Below are positions 1 to 5,907 of a DNA stretch of 5,907 bases, one piece after another. The position numbers and the translations under genes are program-made. Numbering within the stretch: position 1 is the stretch's first letter; every line of letters begins with the position of its first letter. Under the pieces are notes generated by a model. It saw only the letters and a list, made by a program, of their open reading frames with translations. It ran no database searches and was not told where the DNA came from. The DNA is from Clostridiaceae bacterium (GTDB lineage Bacteria > Bacillota_A > Clostridia > Acetivibrionales > Acetivibrionaceae): positions 1-5,907 of the forward strand of contig JAAZCB010000337.1 in NCBI GenBank assembly GCA_012513545.1. The letters run 5' to 3'.

Positions 1-461
1 CTTTCAGCAGCATAGCCAAGGGGCGTAAAAGCAACTATAGCTACTTCCTTCGGTATATTTAATACCGCCCTTATAGCTCCCTCATCAAACCACCCGACAA
101 TACAGGTGGACAGTCCTTCTGCTTCAGCTGCTAAAACCAGGTTTTGCATAGCAAGTCCACTGTCAAACATAAAATACTCCAGGCCGTTCTTAAATCCTGA
201 TTCCCTTATATATGAGCACAGCACAATTACATAAGGAGCATCCATACATGCTTTGGCAATATTGTTCTGACCTGAGGCTTTGCCTATAATGTTTCTGCCA
301 ACATTGCTATCTACAATTATAAACCTCCAGCACTGTTTATTTCCCCATGACGGAGCCATTCTTGCAGCATCAATTACGTTTACAACAACATCTAAAGGTA
401 CTGGGTCCGTTTTATATGTCCTAATACTTGTTCTGGATTTTATTAGTTTATATATTCCCAT
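1..461 (-). CDS. Nitroreductase-family flavoprotein (3' end cut by window edge)
   Basis: This is a probable FMN-dependent NAD(P)H oxidoreductase of the nitroreductase superfamily; these are cytoplasmic, usually dimeric enzymes that reduce nitro compounds, quinones or flavins. The first 153 residues are visible and the frame is open to position 1. The family pattern is clear: an N-terminal basic SRTSIRTYK segment (residues 9-17; Arg10, Ser12 and Arg14 fit the FMN-phosphate site), then APSWGNKQCWRF (36-47; the usual form has Pro where Cys44 stands), an MQNLVLAAEAEGLSTC helix (105-120), and the late IPKEV...PLGYAAE segment (137-153). Most family members are roughly 165-200 residues, so only a short tail is missing. 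The ATG at 461-459 is chosen because GGAGG lies at 472-468, six bases upstream. It lies 61 nt after the permease stop with no clear terminator between, so cotranscription is likely. The physiological substrate cannot be told from sequence. Confidence 0.9.
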   Translation of the reverse strand, partial: MGIYKLIKSRTSIRTYKTDPVPLDVVVNVIDAARMAPSWGNKQCWRFIIVDSNVGRNIIGKASGQNNIAKACMDAPYVIVLCSYIRESGFKNGLEYFMFDSGLAMQNLVLAAEAEGLSTCIVGWFDEGAIRAVLNIPKEVAIVAFTPLGYAAE

Positions 462-522
462 TATATACCTCCATAACTTTGGCTACAAATCTATCAATCC
501 TTATATCCTAAAGGCTTAATAA

Positions 523-2202
523 TTACATTTCAATGTTTTTGTACCTTCTCGCGGACAGTCCTGTAAGTGTTATAAATCCCGGAACCAGAATGACAGCATC
601 CAGCATGAATAATGCTGAATAAATTGAGAATTCAGGTAGTTTCATCAGCACCATTGATACTGCAATTACACTTTCAACGCCCATAAAAAGCATTGCTGCA
701 ATCAAGCCGAACAAGCCGTTCAAATTGGTCTTAACAGCTTCATGCGGGTTTGTCCAATCGAGTTTAGGATGAATCAGATCAATAATCAGATCGAGTATTA
801 TAATTACCAAAGCCCCCATGATTGCCAGAATAATCAGTATAGGAAGCTTTACCAGAGAGTACTTTAAAACTGCTGCCATAATTATTCCAATTATAAGAAT
901 ACCTATAAACGAGATTACCAAACCATGTATCAGTTTAGCCATTACCTGCAATCTAGGAGAAACAGGAATTACTTTTGATATCCAGAAAGTCTGTCCCTCT
1001 CTTGATACAGCAGTAGAAGATACAATGTTCATACTCGAAGCAAGAATCATCAATGCCAATCCTCCAAGTCCCACGTAAACAGTATTTTGCGGGTCCCCTG
1101 CAAAGCTGACAACCTTATCGATGGAGCTTTCTTCCTGAACAACTGCCGTCATTACAGCCATAACCGGCATCATAATTATTCCAGCAAGACCATTCATCAT
1201 AAACACAGGCGTACGAAGTAACAGCTTCCATTCCCTCCAGAACAATGCTGATAAAGGGCTTAAAGCTTTCATATATTTATCCCCATCTTTTTCCAGAGAC
1301 AATGCCTTTGTTTTGCGTGAAGCATCCTCACCAGACAGAAGTCCTTTATAAAACACTTTGTTCCCTGTCCATAACAAGACAGCAAATAACAATGAAGAAA
1401 CCGCTACAAAAAGAAGGAAATATCCCAAAGCCTCCAGACCTTGCTTTGATAAAGCGTAGGTTGCCCAGATACTTGGAGGAAATCTTCTTCCTATAGTTCC
1501 AATCAGCCATTGTTGTGCTTGAATAATACTATCGAAGTTTGCCTTCTCTCCATTCATCATCCTCTGAAAATAAAAATTTATACCAAGTCCAACAAAAAGC
1601 CCAACAAAACTCATAACCACGACAATTACGTCTTTGCTTCTTTTTATGTTTATAAAACGCATAAGGAGAATAACTAGAAAAGATGATATGGCAAGAGGTA
1701 TAACCGGTACCATAAGTACACATATGATTCCCTTCAGCCAGTAGAATACACCTGCATTCATTCCGATACCATAAATAAATAAAGCCGGTATCATCAGGGG
1801 AAGTGCAATAAGGTACTCATTAACCATTATGGTTATAAACTTACTTCCCAAAATCTGATATGGCTTTATCGGTAAAGCAACTAAAAAATTCATATCCTTT
1901 GAGAAATAAAAAGCCGACAGAATATGGAAGATGCCAAAGAAGAGAAGAAAAAACTGAGCACCTAAAAATGATACTGCAAGAATTATCTCTTCACCCTGGC
2001 CGTTTTGCCTGAACATGTAAAATGAGCCAAACATAAAAATAGAAAAGAAAAACAGCAGTGTGCCTATGCCCATAGCAGCACTTAATATAACCAATAAAGG
2101 CTCCCATAACTTCTTTTTCTCTTTTGTGAACCTGTACTTCAAAACAGAAATACCAAAATTAACATTAAGATTCAGTCTTATCAGTTTCAAAAGCATTCTC
2201 AT
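523..2202 (-). CDS. ABC transporter permease, ABC-2-like exporter, 12 predicted helices
   Basis: This is the membrane subunit of an ABC transporter, 559 residues, probably working with the ATPase encoded immediately upstream. By eye it has about 12 hydrophobic helices, near residues 34-60, 72-100, 125-148, 154-183, 191-212, 258-278, 330-355, 375-395, 423-447, 452-476, 494-518 and 527-548. They form two six-helix halves joined by a charged cytoplasmic linker (about 284-325). The stretch 398-424 (AVSREGQTFWISK, then VIPVSPRLQVMAKL) resembles the conserved loop of large bacterial ABC-2-type permeases with an 'EG..fW..k..P.s' pattern. There is no signal peptide, solute-binding protein or peptidase domain, which favours export over import. 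The start ATG shares one base with the ATPase stop (TAATG), so translational coupling is likely; its own Shine-Dalgarno is weak (GGAG, 11 nt away). A second ATG two codons in (2196) is possible. The substrate is unknown. Confidence 0.88.
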   Translation of the reverse strand: MRMLLKLIRLNLNVNFGISVLKYRFTKEKKKLWEPLLVILSAAMGIGTLLFFFSIFMFGSFYMFRQNGQGEEIILAVSFLGAQFFLLFFGIFHILSAFYFSKDMNFLVALPIKPYQILGSKFITIMVNEYLIALPLMIPALFIYGIGMNAGVFYWLKGIICVLMVPVIPLAISSFLVILLMRFINIKRSKDVIVVVMSFVGLFVGLGINFYFQRMMNGEKANFDSIIQAQQWLIGTIGRRFPPSIWATYALSKQGLEALGYFLLFVAVSSLLFAVLLWTGNKVFYKGLLSGEDASRKTKALSLEKDGDKYMKALSPLSALFWREWKLLLRTPVFMMNGLAGIIMMPVMAVMTAVVQEESSIDKVVSFAGDPQNTVYVGLGGLALMILASSMNIVSSTAVSREGQTFWISKVIPVSPRLQVMAKLIHGLVISFIGILIIGIIMAAVLKYSLVKLPILIILAIMGALVIIILDLIIDLIHPKLDWTNPHEAVKTNLNGLFGLIAAMLFMGVESVIAVSMVLMKLPEFSIYSALFMLDAVILVPGFITLTGLSARRYKNIEM

Positions 2203-2921
2203 TATTCAGTCAACTCCAGGAAAATATTTTCCAGGGTGTCGGCATTGTCACCCTTTTTAAGCTCATCAAGAGTACCTATGGCAACAAGCTTGCCCTTATT
2301 TATTATTCCTATTCTGTCACACAGTCTCTCAGCAACTTCAAGCACATGTGTTGAAAAAAAGACAGCACTGCCTTTATCACAGTGTTTTCTCATAAGCTCT
2401 TTTAAAAGATGTGCAGACTTAGGATCGAGTCCAACCATTGGTTCATCGAGAACCCAAAGATCAGGATTATGTATTAGGGCACCTGTCAGTACTATTTTTT
2501 GTTTCATGCCGTGGGAATAACTTTTTATTATACTGCCAGCAGCGTCAGTGAGTCCAAACATATCAAGAAAATAAACGATCCTTTCTCTTCTCTCATTTTT
2601 GTCCACTCCGTAAACATCAGCCATAAAGTTTAAATACTCCAGACCCGTCAGTTTTTCATAAACATCCGGATTATCCGGGACATAACCGATTCTGCGTTTT
2701 GCGTCCAATGACTGGCTCCGGTTATCGAAACTATTAATCCTTATGTTTCCGCTGTCTGGGTTTAACAGTCCAACGATCATCTTAATTGTAGTTGTTTTTC
2801 CTGCACCATTTGGACCTAAAAATCCAAATATTTCACCTGGTTTCACGTGAAGATTCAAACCATCAACTGCTTTAACGTTTCCTTTGCTGTAGCTCTTTGA
2901 AAGATTATCAATCTGTAGCAT
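2202..2921 (-). CDS. ABC transporter ATP-binding protein (ABC-2/DrrA-like)
   Basis: This is the nucleotide-binding subunit that would power the downstream permease. Its 239 residues match a single ABC domain. Walker A is GPNGAGKTTT (36-45, Lys42). The Q-loop region is IGYVPDNPDVY (78-88), with Asp83 where many ABC proteins have Gln. The signature is YSHGMKQK (135-142), a variant typical of drug, antibiotic and ABC-2 exporters rather than the textbook LSGGQ. Walker B is LWVLDE (155-160, catalytic Glu160), followed by the D-loop GLDP (164-167) and the switch His192 in STHVLE. The C-terminal tail (about 205-239, GKLVAIGTLDEL...) is the usual short extension of this class. Start ATG 2921-2919 has an AAGGGG ribosome binding site seven bases upstream that overlaps the mutT stop. 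The stop overlaps the permease start by one base. The ABC assignment is very secure; the exported substrate is not inferable. Confidence 0.96.
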   Translation of the reverse strand: MLQIDNLSKSYSKGNVKAVDGLNLHVKPGEIFGFLGPNGAGKTTTIKMIVGLLNPDSGNIRINSFDNRSQSLDAKRRIGYVPDNPDVYEKLTGLEYLNFMADVYGVDKNERRERIVYFLDMFGLTDAAGSIIKSYSHGMKQKIVLTGALIHNPDLWVLDEPMVGLDPKSAHLLKELMRKHCDKGSAVFFSTHVLEVAERLCDRIGIINKGKLVAIGTLDELKKGDNADTLENIFLELTE

Positions 2922-2928
2922 ATCATTT

Positions 2929-2934
2929 CCCCTT
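2929..2934 (-). promoter_or_regulatory. Ribosome binding site of the ABC ATPase gene, overlapping the mutT stop
   Basis: On the minus strand AAGGGG lies seven bases before the ATPase ATG at 2921. Its first two bases are the last two of the TAA stop of the upstream Nudix gene. A ribosome ending mutT would therefore cover this site, which suggests coordinated translation of the two genes. Confidence 0.7.
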
Positions 2935-3340
2935 ATCGGTTCTCATAACCCTTTAAAATTTTAAGCAATTCTTTGCAAACCGGATAATCAGCTTCCGCCC
3001 AATCAAGCTCGAGTATCTTATCGATTTCTACCCATTTAAGCTGTGTATGTTCCTTTGCCTTTGGAATTCCTTCAACAATGCTGGCATTATACACAAATAG
3101 AATAATCTTTTTGTCCTCCATTATTGAATATCCGTCAGCTAAAAAGTCATCTACCCTTATACGAACTCCCAACTCCTCATAAATCTCTCTCATTAATGCT
3201 TGCTGATGGGTTTCGTTTTTTTCAATTTTTCCACCAGGAAATTCCCACTTTAACGGCAATTTCATTTTATCAGATCTCTGTGCAGCCAGTACAAGGTTTC
3301 CGTCTGTTATTGCAGCCCCAACAACATGTATTTCCTTCAT
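2933..3340 (-). CDS. Nudix hydrolase, MutT/NudG-like (d)NTP pyrophosphohydrolase
   Basis: This probably hydrolyses a nucleoside triphosphate (oxidised dGTP or a modified pyrimidine NTP) to the monophosphate and pyrophosphate, cleaning the nucleotide pool in the cytoplasm. The 135-residue length is normal for the MutT group. The complete Nudix box G-x5-E-x7-REUxEExGU is present: Gly37, Glu43, Arg51-Glu52, Glu55-Glu56, Gly58. It is preceded by WEFPGGKIE (32-40), the form seen in MutT and NudG. The C-terminal HTQLKWVEIDKI...LDWAEADYPV (98-121) matches the 'W-x-E...L.w..AD.p' tail of (deoxy)nucleoside triphosphate pyrophosphohydrolases. The start ATG 3340-3338 has GGAGG at 3349-3345, four bases away. 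It is the first gene of a unit with the ABC transporter, 11 nt before the ATPase start. The family is certain; 8-oxo-dGTP versus another substrate cannot be decided here. Confidence 0.93.
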   Translation of the reverse strand: MKEIHVVGAAITDGNLVLAAQRSDKMKLPLKWEFPGGKIEKNETHQQALMREIYEELGVRIRVDDFLADGYSIMEDKKIILFVYNASIVEGIPKAKEHTQLKWVEIDKILELDWAEADYPVCKELLKILKGYENR

Positions 3341-3683
3341 AATACCTCCGTTTTAAGTAATCATTAGTAAAATTTTCATCATATTCAGTACAATTATTAC
3401 AAAATAGTGCACTTCATATATTTATTTTCTGCAACATAAACTTATTTATCAGAGAATAACAGGACGATCAATTTATTTAGTCCGGAAAATTCCAGAGTAT
3501 TTCAAGATATAACTCTACTGTATGACAATGTACATTTGCTGCAAAATTATGTTATATATTATTTTATTTCATAATCAGCATTTATACAATACTTTTTTAA
3601 TTTCTTCCATTTTCCTGATTTCTTCTATTACATTCATGATTTATACGGGGTATTACGGATAATCCATATAAGGAAGGTTCATT
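3341..3683. other. AT-rich intergenic region, probable promoter region of the mutT-ABC operon
   Basis: About 340 bp lie between the hydrogenase terminator and mutT without a convincing gene. The promoter of the mutT unit should be here, but the DNA is so AT-rich that no site stands out. Two weak minus-strand candidates are TTGTAC (3393-3388) with TACTAA (3369-3364) at 18-bp spacing, and TTGTAT (3589-3584) with TAAAAT (3566-3561) at 17-bp spacing. Two short perfect palindromes, AGTGCACT (3406-3413) and AATGTACATT (3527-3536), could be operator half-sites or chance. A minus-strand frame at 3682-3575, interrupted by two stops, is discussed as a possible gene remnant. No tRNA, riboswitch, CIRCE or Rex-box-like sequence was recognised. 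Confidence 0.6.
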
Positions 3684-3721
3684 TTTAAAAGCCGGACTTA
3701 TAATAAAGTCCGGCTTTTAAA
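3684..3721 (-). terminator. Intrinsic terminator of the hyd operon
   Basis: A perfect 16-bp stem (3684-3699 paired with 3706-3721) encloses a 6-nt loop, ATAATA on the plus strand. The GC-rich core is GCCGGACTT/AAGTCCGGC, flanked by A and T runs. On the minus strand it begins nine bases after the hydA stop and the 3' arm ends in CTTTT, so the four Us belong partly to the stem and the U-tract is short. Because the arms are AAAAGCC and GGCTTTT, it is nearly symmetric and could also act on the plus strand, although no plus-strand gene faces it. Confidence 0.88.
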
Positions 3722-3730
3722 GGATGCTTA

Positions 3731-5482
3731 TTATTTATCTACTGGATAATTTTCCCTTGCATGATAGTGTGTATGCAGAAGATCATGGGCCTTATGACTT
3801 CCCGGTTCACCAAAGAACTCATCATAAAGCATTTTGATTTTGGGGTTTTCATGGGATTTTCTAATTGGCAATTCCCTGTCTTCTTCATAAATTGCCTTAG
3901 CCCTTTCAGTTCTTAAATCAATCCAGCTTCTCACTTCTGAGGGCTGAATTGGCTGACCTCCTCCGTTTACACATCCTCCAGGACAAGCCATTATTTCAAT
4001 AAAGTGATATTCTGCTTCTCCTGCTTTTATTTTGTCAAGCAGCTTTCTTGCATTACTCAATCCATGAGCTACAGCAGCCTTAAGTGTAAGGTCGCCAACT
4101 TTGATAGTTGCTTCTTTTATTCCTTCAACACCTCTGACCTGGTTATATTCTACTTCCTCTATAGACTTTCCGGTCAATATTTCTGCAACCGTTCTTAACG
4201 CTGCTTCCATAACTCCACCGGTCGCTCCGAATATAACCGCAGCACCTGTAGCTTCCCCCATAGGGTCATCAAAGTGTCTTTCCGGCAGATCCTTAAAGTC
4301 AATACCTGCCTCTCTTATCATTCTTGCAAGCTCCCTTGTAGTAAGAACCACATCAACATCCGGATATCCTGTTGAAGAGAGCTCCGGTCTTTGGGCTTCA
4401 AACTTCTTTGCAGTACACGGCATTACCGATACAACAAAAACTTTTGCAGGGTCAATTCCCATCTTCTGTGCATAATACGATTTCAAAACCGCACCAAACA
4501 TCTCATGCGGCGATTTGCAGCTTGATAAATTATCTAAAAACTCAGGATAATTATGCTCACAGAACTTTATCCAGCCTGGGCTGCATGAAGTTATAAGCGG
4601 CAATTTGCCTCCGTTTTTAATCCTGTTAATAAGTTCCGTACCTTCCTCCATAATTGTAAGGTCGGCTGCTGTATCAGTATCAAATACTTTCTTAAAGCCC
4701 AGACGCCTCAATGCTGCAACCATGTTGCTTGTCGCCCTGGTACCTATAGGCATTCCAAATTCTTCTCCAATAGCAACCCTTACTGCAGGCGCAGTCTGAA
4801 CAACTACATGAAGATCCGGGTTTGCAAGTGCGCTCCAGGTCTTTTCAATTCCGTCCTTTTCTTTTAGAGCACCTACAGGACACACATTTATACACTGCCC
4901 GCACATAACACAGGGAACTTCATTGAGTGATTTGTTAAAGGCAGAGGATACAATTGTCTTAAAGCCTCTCTCGTTTGTATCAATAACAGCAACTTCCTGA
5001 ACATTCTTGCACATACTGACACAACGCCTGCATAACACACATTTGTTCGGATCTCTTACTATGGAAGGTGAAAAATTATCAAGAGGCAATTTTGTTGTTT
5101 CACCCTCAAATCTGATATCCTGGATATTCAAGTCTTCTGCAAGCTTTTGAAGCTCACAGTTTCTGCTCCTTACACAGGTTAAACACTTCTTTTCGTGGTT
5201 GGACAGAATTAATTCAAGTGTAACCTTTCTAGCTTCCCTTACTGCCGGTGACTGTGTAAATATTTCCAAACCTTCCGATACCGGATATACACAAGCCGCC
5301 TGAAGGCTCCTTGCACCTTTAACTTCAACAACACACATACGGCAGGCACCAATCTCATTTATATCCTTAAGAAAGCAAAGAGTTGGTATGTCTATATTTG
5401 CAAACCTGGCAGCTTCCAAAACGGTATATTCTTTCGGCACCTGTAACTTGCGGGTATCTATCGTAATATTAACCATTTCCAT
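3731..5482 (-). CDS. hydA: [FeFe]-hydrogenase catalytic subunit of an NAD(H)-linked complex
   Basis: This soluble cytoplasmic enzyme reduces protons to H2 (reversible) and has 583 residues from the chosen ATG. Domains in order: a [2Fe-2S] plant-type ferredoxin domain (Cys36, 47, 50, 64); a His-ligated [4Fe-4S] site (His96, Cys100, 103, 109); two [4Fe-4S] clusters (Cys148, 151, 154, 158 and Cys191, 194, 197, 201); and the H-cluster domain with L1 TSCSPGW (298-304), L2 MPCTAKKFE (Cys356) and L3 EIMACPGGCVNGGG (Cys500, Cys504). Glu280, Glu283, Arg287 and Ser320 match the CpI proton pathway. A C-terminal small-subunit-like region with KSHENP follows. This is the M3 architecture of CpI and HydABC catalytic subunits; the hydB neighbour favours the latter. 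The first possible start is a GTG at 5500 overlapping the hydB stop, but AAGGAG lies eight bases before the ATG at 5482, so that start is preferred. Oddity: the second Cys of the canonical L1 motif is Ser301. Confidence 0.95.
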   Translation of the reverse strand: MEMVNITIDTRKLQVPKEYTVLEAARFANIDIPTLCFLKDINEIGACRMCVVEVKGARSLQAACVYPVSEGLEIFTQSPAVREARKVTLELILSNHEKKCLTCVRSRNCELQKLAEDLNIQDIRFEGETTKLPLDNFSPSIVRDPNKCVLCRRCVSMCKNVQEVAVIDTNERGFKTIVSSAFNKSLNEVPCVMCGQCINVCPVGALKEKDGIEKTWSALANPDLHVVVQTAPAVRVAIGEEFGMPIGTRATSNMVAALRRLGFKKVFDTDTAADLTIMEEGTELINRIKNGGKLPLITSCSPGWIKFCEHNYPEFLDNLSSCKSPHEMFGAVLKSYYAQKMGIDPAKVFVVSVMPCTAKKFEAQRPELSSTGYPDVDVVLTTRELARMIREAGIDFKDLPERHFDDPMGEATGAAVIFGATGGVMEAALRTVAEILTGKSIEEVEYNQVRGVEGIKEATIKVGDLTLKAAVAHGLSNARKLLDKIKAGEAEYHFIEIMACPGGCVNGGGQPIQPSEVRSWIDLRTERAKAIYEEDRELPIRKSHENPKIKMLYDEFFGEPGSHKAHDLLHTHYHARENYPVDK

Positions 5483-5490
5483 GTTAGACT

Positions 5491-5496
5491 CTCCTT
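5491..5496 (-). promoter_or_regulatory. Ribosome binding site that decides the hydA start
   Basis: AAGGAG on the minus strand is followed after eight bases by ATG (5482-5480). The alternative in-frame GTG (5500-5498) lies upstream of this site and has no comparable sequence before it. It would add six residues (MEGESN) that are partly encoded by the ribosome binding site itself. A further ATG at 5476 is less well spaced. Confidence 0.8.
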
Positions 5497-5499
5497 CCA

Positions 5500-5907
5500 C
5501 TAAACGTTCTTAAATATGGCCTTGAATGGACATTTTTCCATACACACGCCACATTTAATACATTTATTTTGATCTATAACATAAGGTACTTTCTTTTCAC
5601 CGCTTATAGCCCCTACAGGACACTGTTTGGCACAAATTCCGCAGCTCTTGCACGCATCTGCATGAATTACATACGACATCATTGACTTACAAACCCCTGC
5701 CGGACATTTCTTATCCCTTACATGGGCAATATACTCGTCTTTGAAATACTTCAGTGTACTTAAAACCGGATTTGGTGCTGTCTGCCCAAGTCCGCACAAC
5801 GCCGATGCCCTGATATTTTTAGCCAATATCTCAAGCTTTTCGATATCTTCCTCTTCACCCTTGCCGCCGGTGATTCTCTCGAGTATTTCATACATTCTCT
5901 TTGTACC
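5500..5907 (-). CDS. hydB: NuoF-like NADH/flavin subunit of the hydrogenase, C-terminal 135 residues
   Basis: This is the C-terminal end of the diaphorase subunit that carries FMN and binds NAD(H), passing electrons between NADH, ferredoxin and HydA. The frame is open to the window edge (it begins GTKRMYEILERIT, the usual sequence just after the NuoF CxxCxxG FeS motif), so the ATG at 5895 is internal and the flavin and NADH domains lie outside. Numbering from the edge, Cys38 in SALCGLGQTAPNP is the last ligand of the NuoF-type [4Fe-4S] cluster. A CPAGVC pair (Cys68, Cys73) follows, then two ferredoxin motifs: Cys86, 89, 92, 96 and Cys116, 119, 122, 126. This C-terminal two-cluster extension is typical of HydB of trimeric hydrogenases and NADH-linked formate dehydrogenases rather than of complex I NuoF. 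It ends with TAG 17 nt before the preferred hydA ATG, so the two genes form one operon. Full-length relatives are around 600 residues. Confidence 0.93.
   Translation of the reverse strand, partial: GTKRMYEILERITGGKGEEEDIEKLEILAKNIRASALCGLGQTAPNPVLSTLKYFKDEYIAHVRDKKCPAGVCKSMMSYVIHADACKSCGICAKQCPVGAISGEKKVPYVIDQNKCIKCGVCMEKCPFKAIFKNV

Noticed and set aside
280..519. Plus-strand open frame of 79 codons
   Set aside because: It lies opposite the start of the nitroreductase gene and its upstream gap, has no family resemblance and no ribosome binding site; it is a shadow of the minus-strand gene.
462..522. Possible terminator between the permease and the nitroreductase
   Set aside because: Only a 4-bp CCTT/AAGG pairing is visible and no T-run follows, so it is far too weak to call; read-through is more likely.
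3494..3516. Inverted repeat AGAGT...ACTCT with a 13-base loop
   Set aside because: Five-base arms separated by AT-rich DNA are expected by chance; no T-tract or partner gene makes it a terminator or operator.
3522..3662. Plus-strand 46-residue hydrophobic frame in the intergenic region
   Set aside because: The hydrophobicity follows from T-rich codons, no Shine-Dalgarno precedes the ATG, and it runs antisense to the region of the possible remnant. Nothing supports translation.
4101..4475. Plus-strand open frame of 124 codons inside hydA
   Set aside because: It is antisense to a highly conserved hydrogenase domain, so the frame is a by-product of hydA codon use; no start signal or recognisable protein motif.
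1..5907. CRISPR arrays, insertion sequences, tRNA or rRNA genes, phage or defence genes
   Set aside because: No direct-repeat array, transposase motif, terminal inverted repeats or RNA gene pattern was seen; all substantial coding space is explained by metabolic and transport genes.

Overview
The window looks like chromosomal DNA from an anaerobic, low-GC Gram-positive bacterium of the class Clostridia. The reasons are AT-rich intergenic DNA, strong GGAGG-type ribosome binding sites, and a modular [FeFe]-hydrogenase directly downstream of a NuoF-like flavoprotein subunit. The hydrogenase resembles those I remember from the cellulolytic Acetivibrio/Ruminiclostridium group. That placement is from memory and was not checked by a search. 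All five protein genes and the 5'-truncated sixth lie on the minus strand, so transcription runs from high to low coordinates.

Positions 5907-3731 carry the end of a hydrogenase operon. First comes the C-terminal part of hydB, with the end of the NuoF-like FeS domain and two [4Fe-4S] ferredoxin motifs. Then comes complete hydA, with a [2Fe-2S] domain, a His-ligated [4Fe-4S] site, two further [4Fe-4S] clusters and the H-cluster domain. Together, and probably with a hydC outside the window, they would form the soluble NAD(H)-linked, potentially electron-bifurcating hydrogenase that interconverts NADH plus reduced ferredoxin with H2. A perfect 16-bp hairpin at 3684-3721 closes this operon.

Positions 3683-3341 hold about 340 bp of AT-rich DNA without a convincing gene. 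It probably contains the promoter of the next operon.

Positions 3340-1 carry a second compact unit. It contains a MutT-like Nudix hydrolase, an ABC ATPase, a 12-helix ABC-2-like permease and a nitroreductase-family flavoprotein that runs off the window. The first three genes are tightly packed: an 11-nt gap with the ATPase ribosome binding site overlapping the mutT stop, then a one-base TAATG overlap. The nitroreductase follows after 61 nt without an obvious terminator. The ABC pair is probably an exporter of unknown substrate.

I found no mobile element, CRISPR array, RNA gene or clearly new system. The most notable molecular detail is the hydrogenase L1 motif, TSCSPGW, where the canonical form has two adjacent cysteines.
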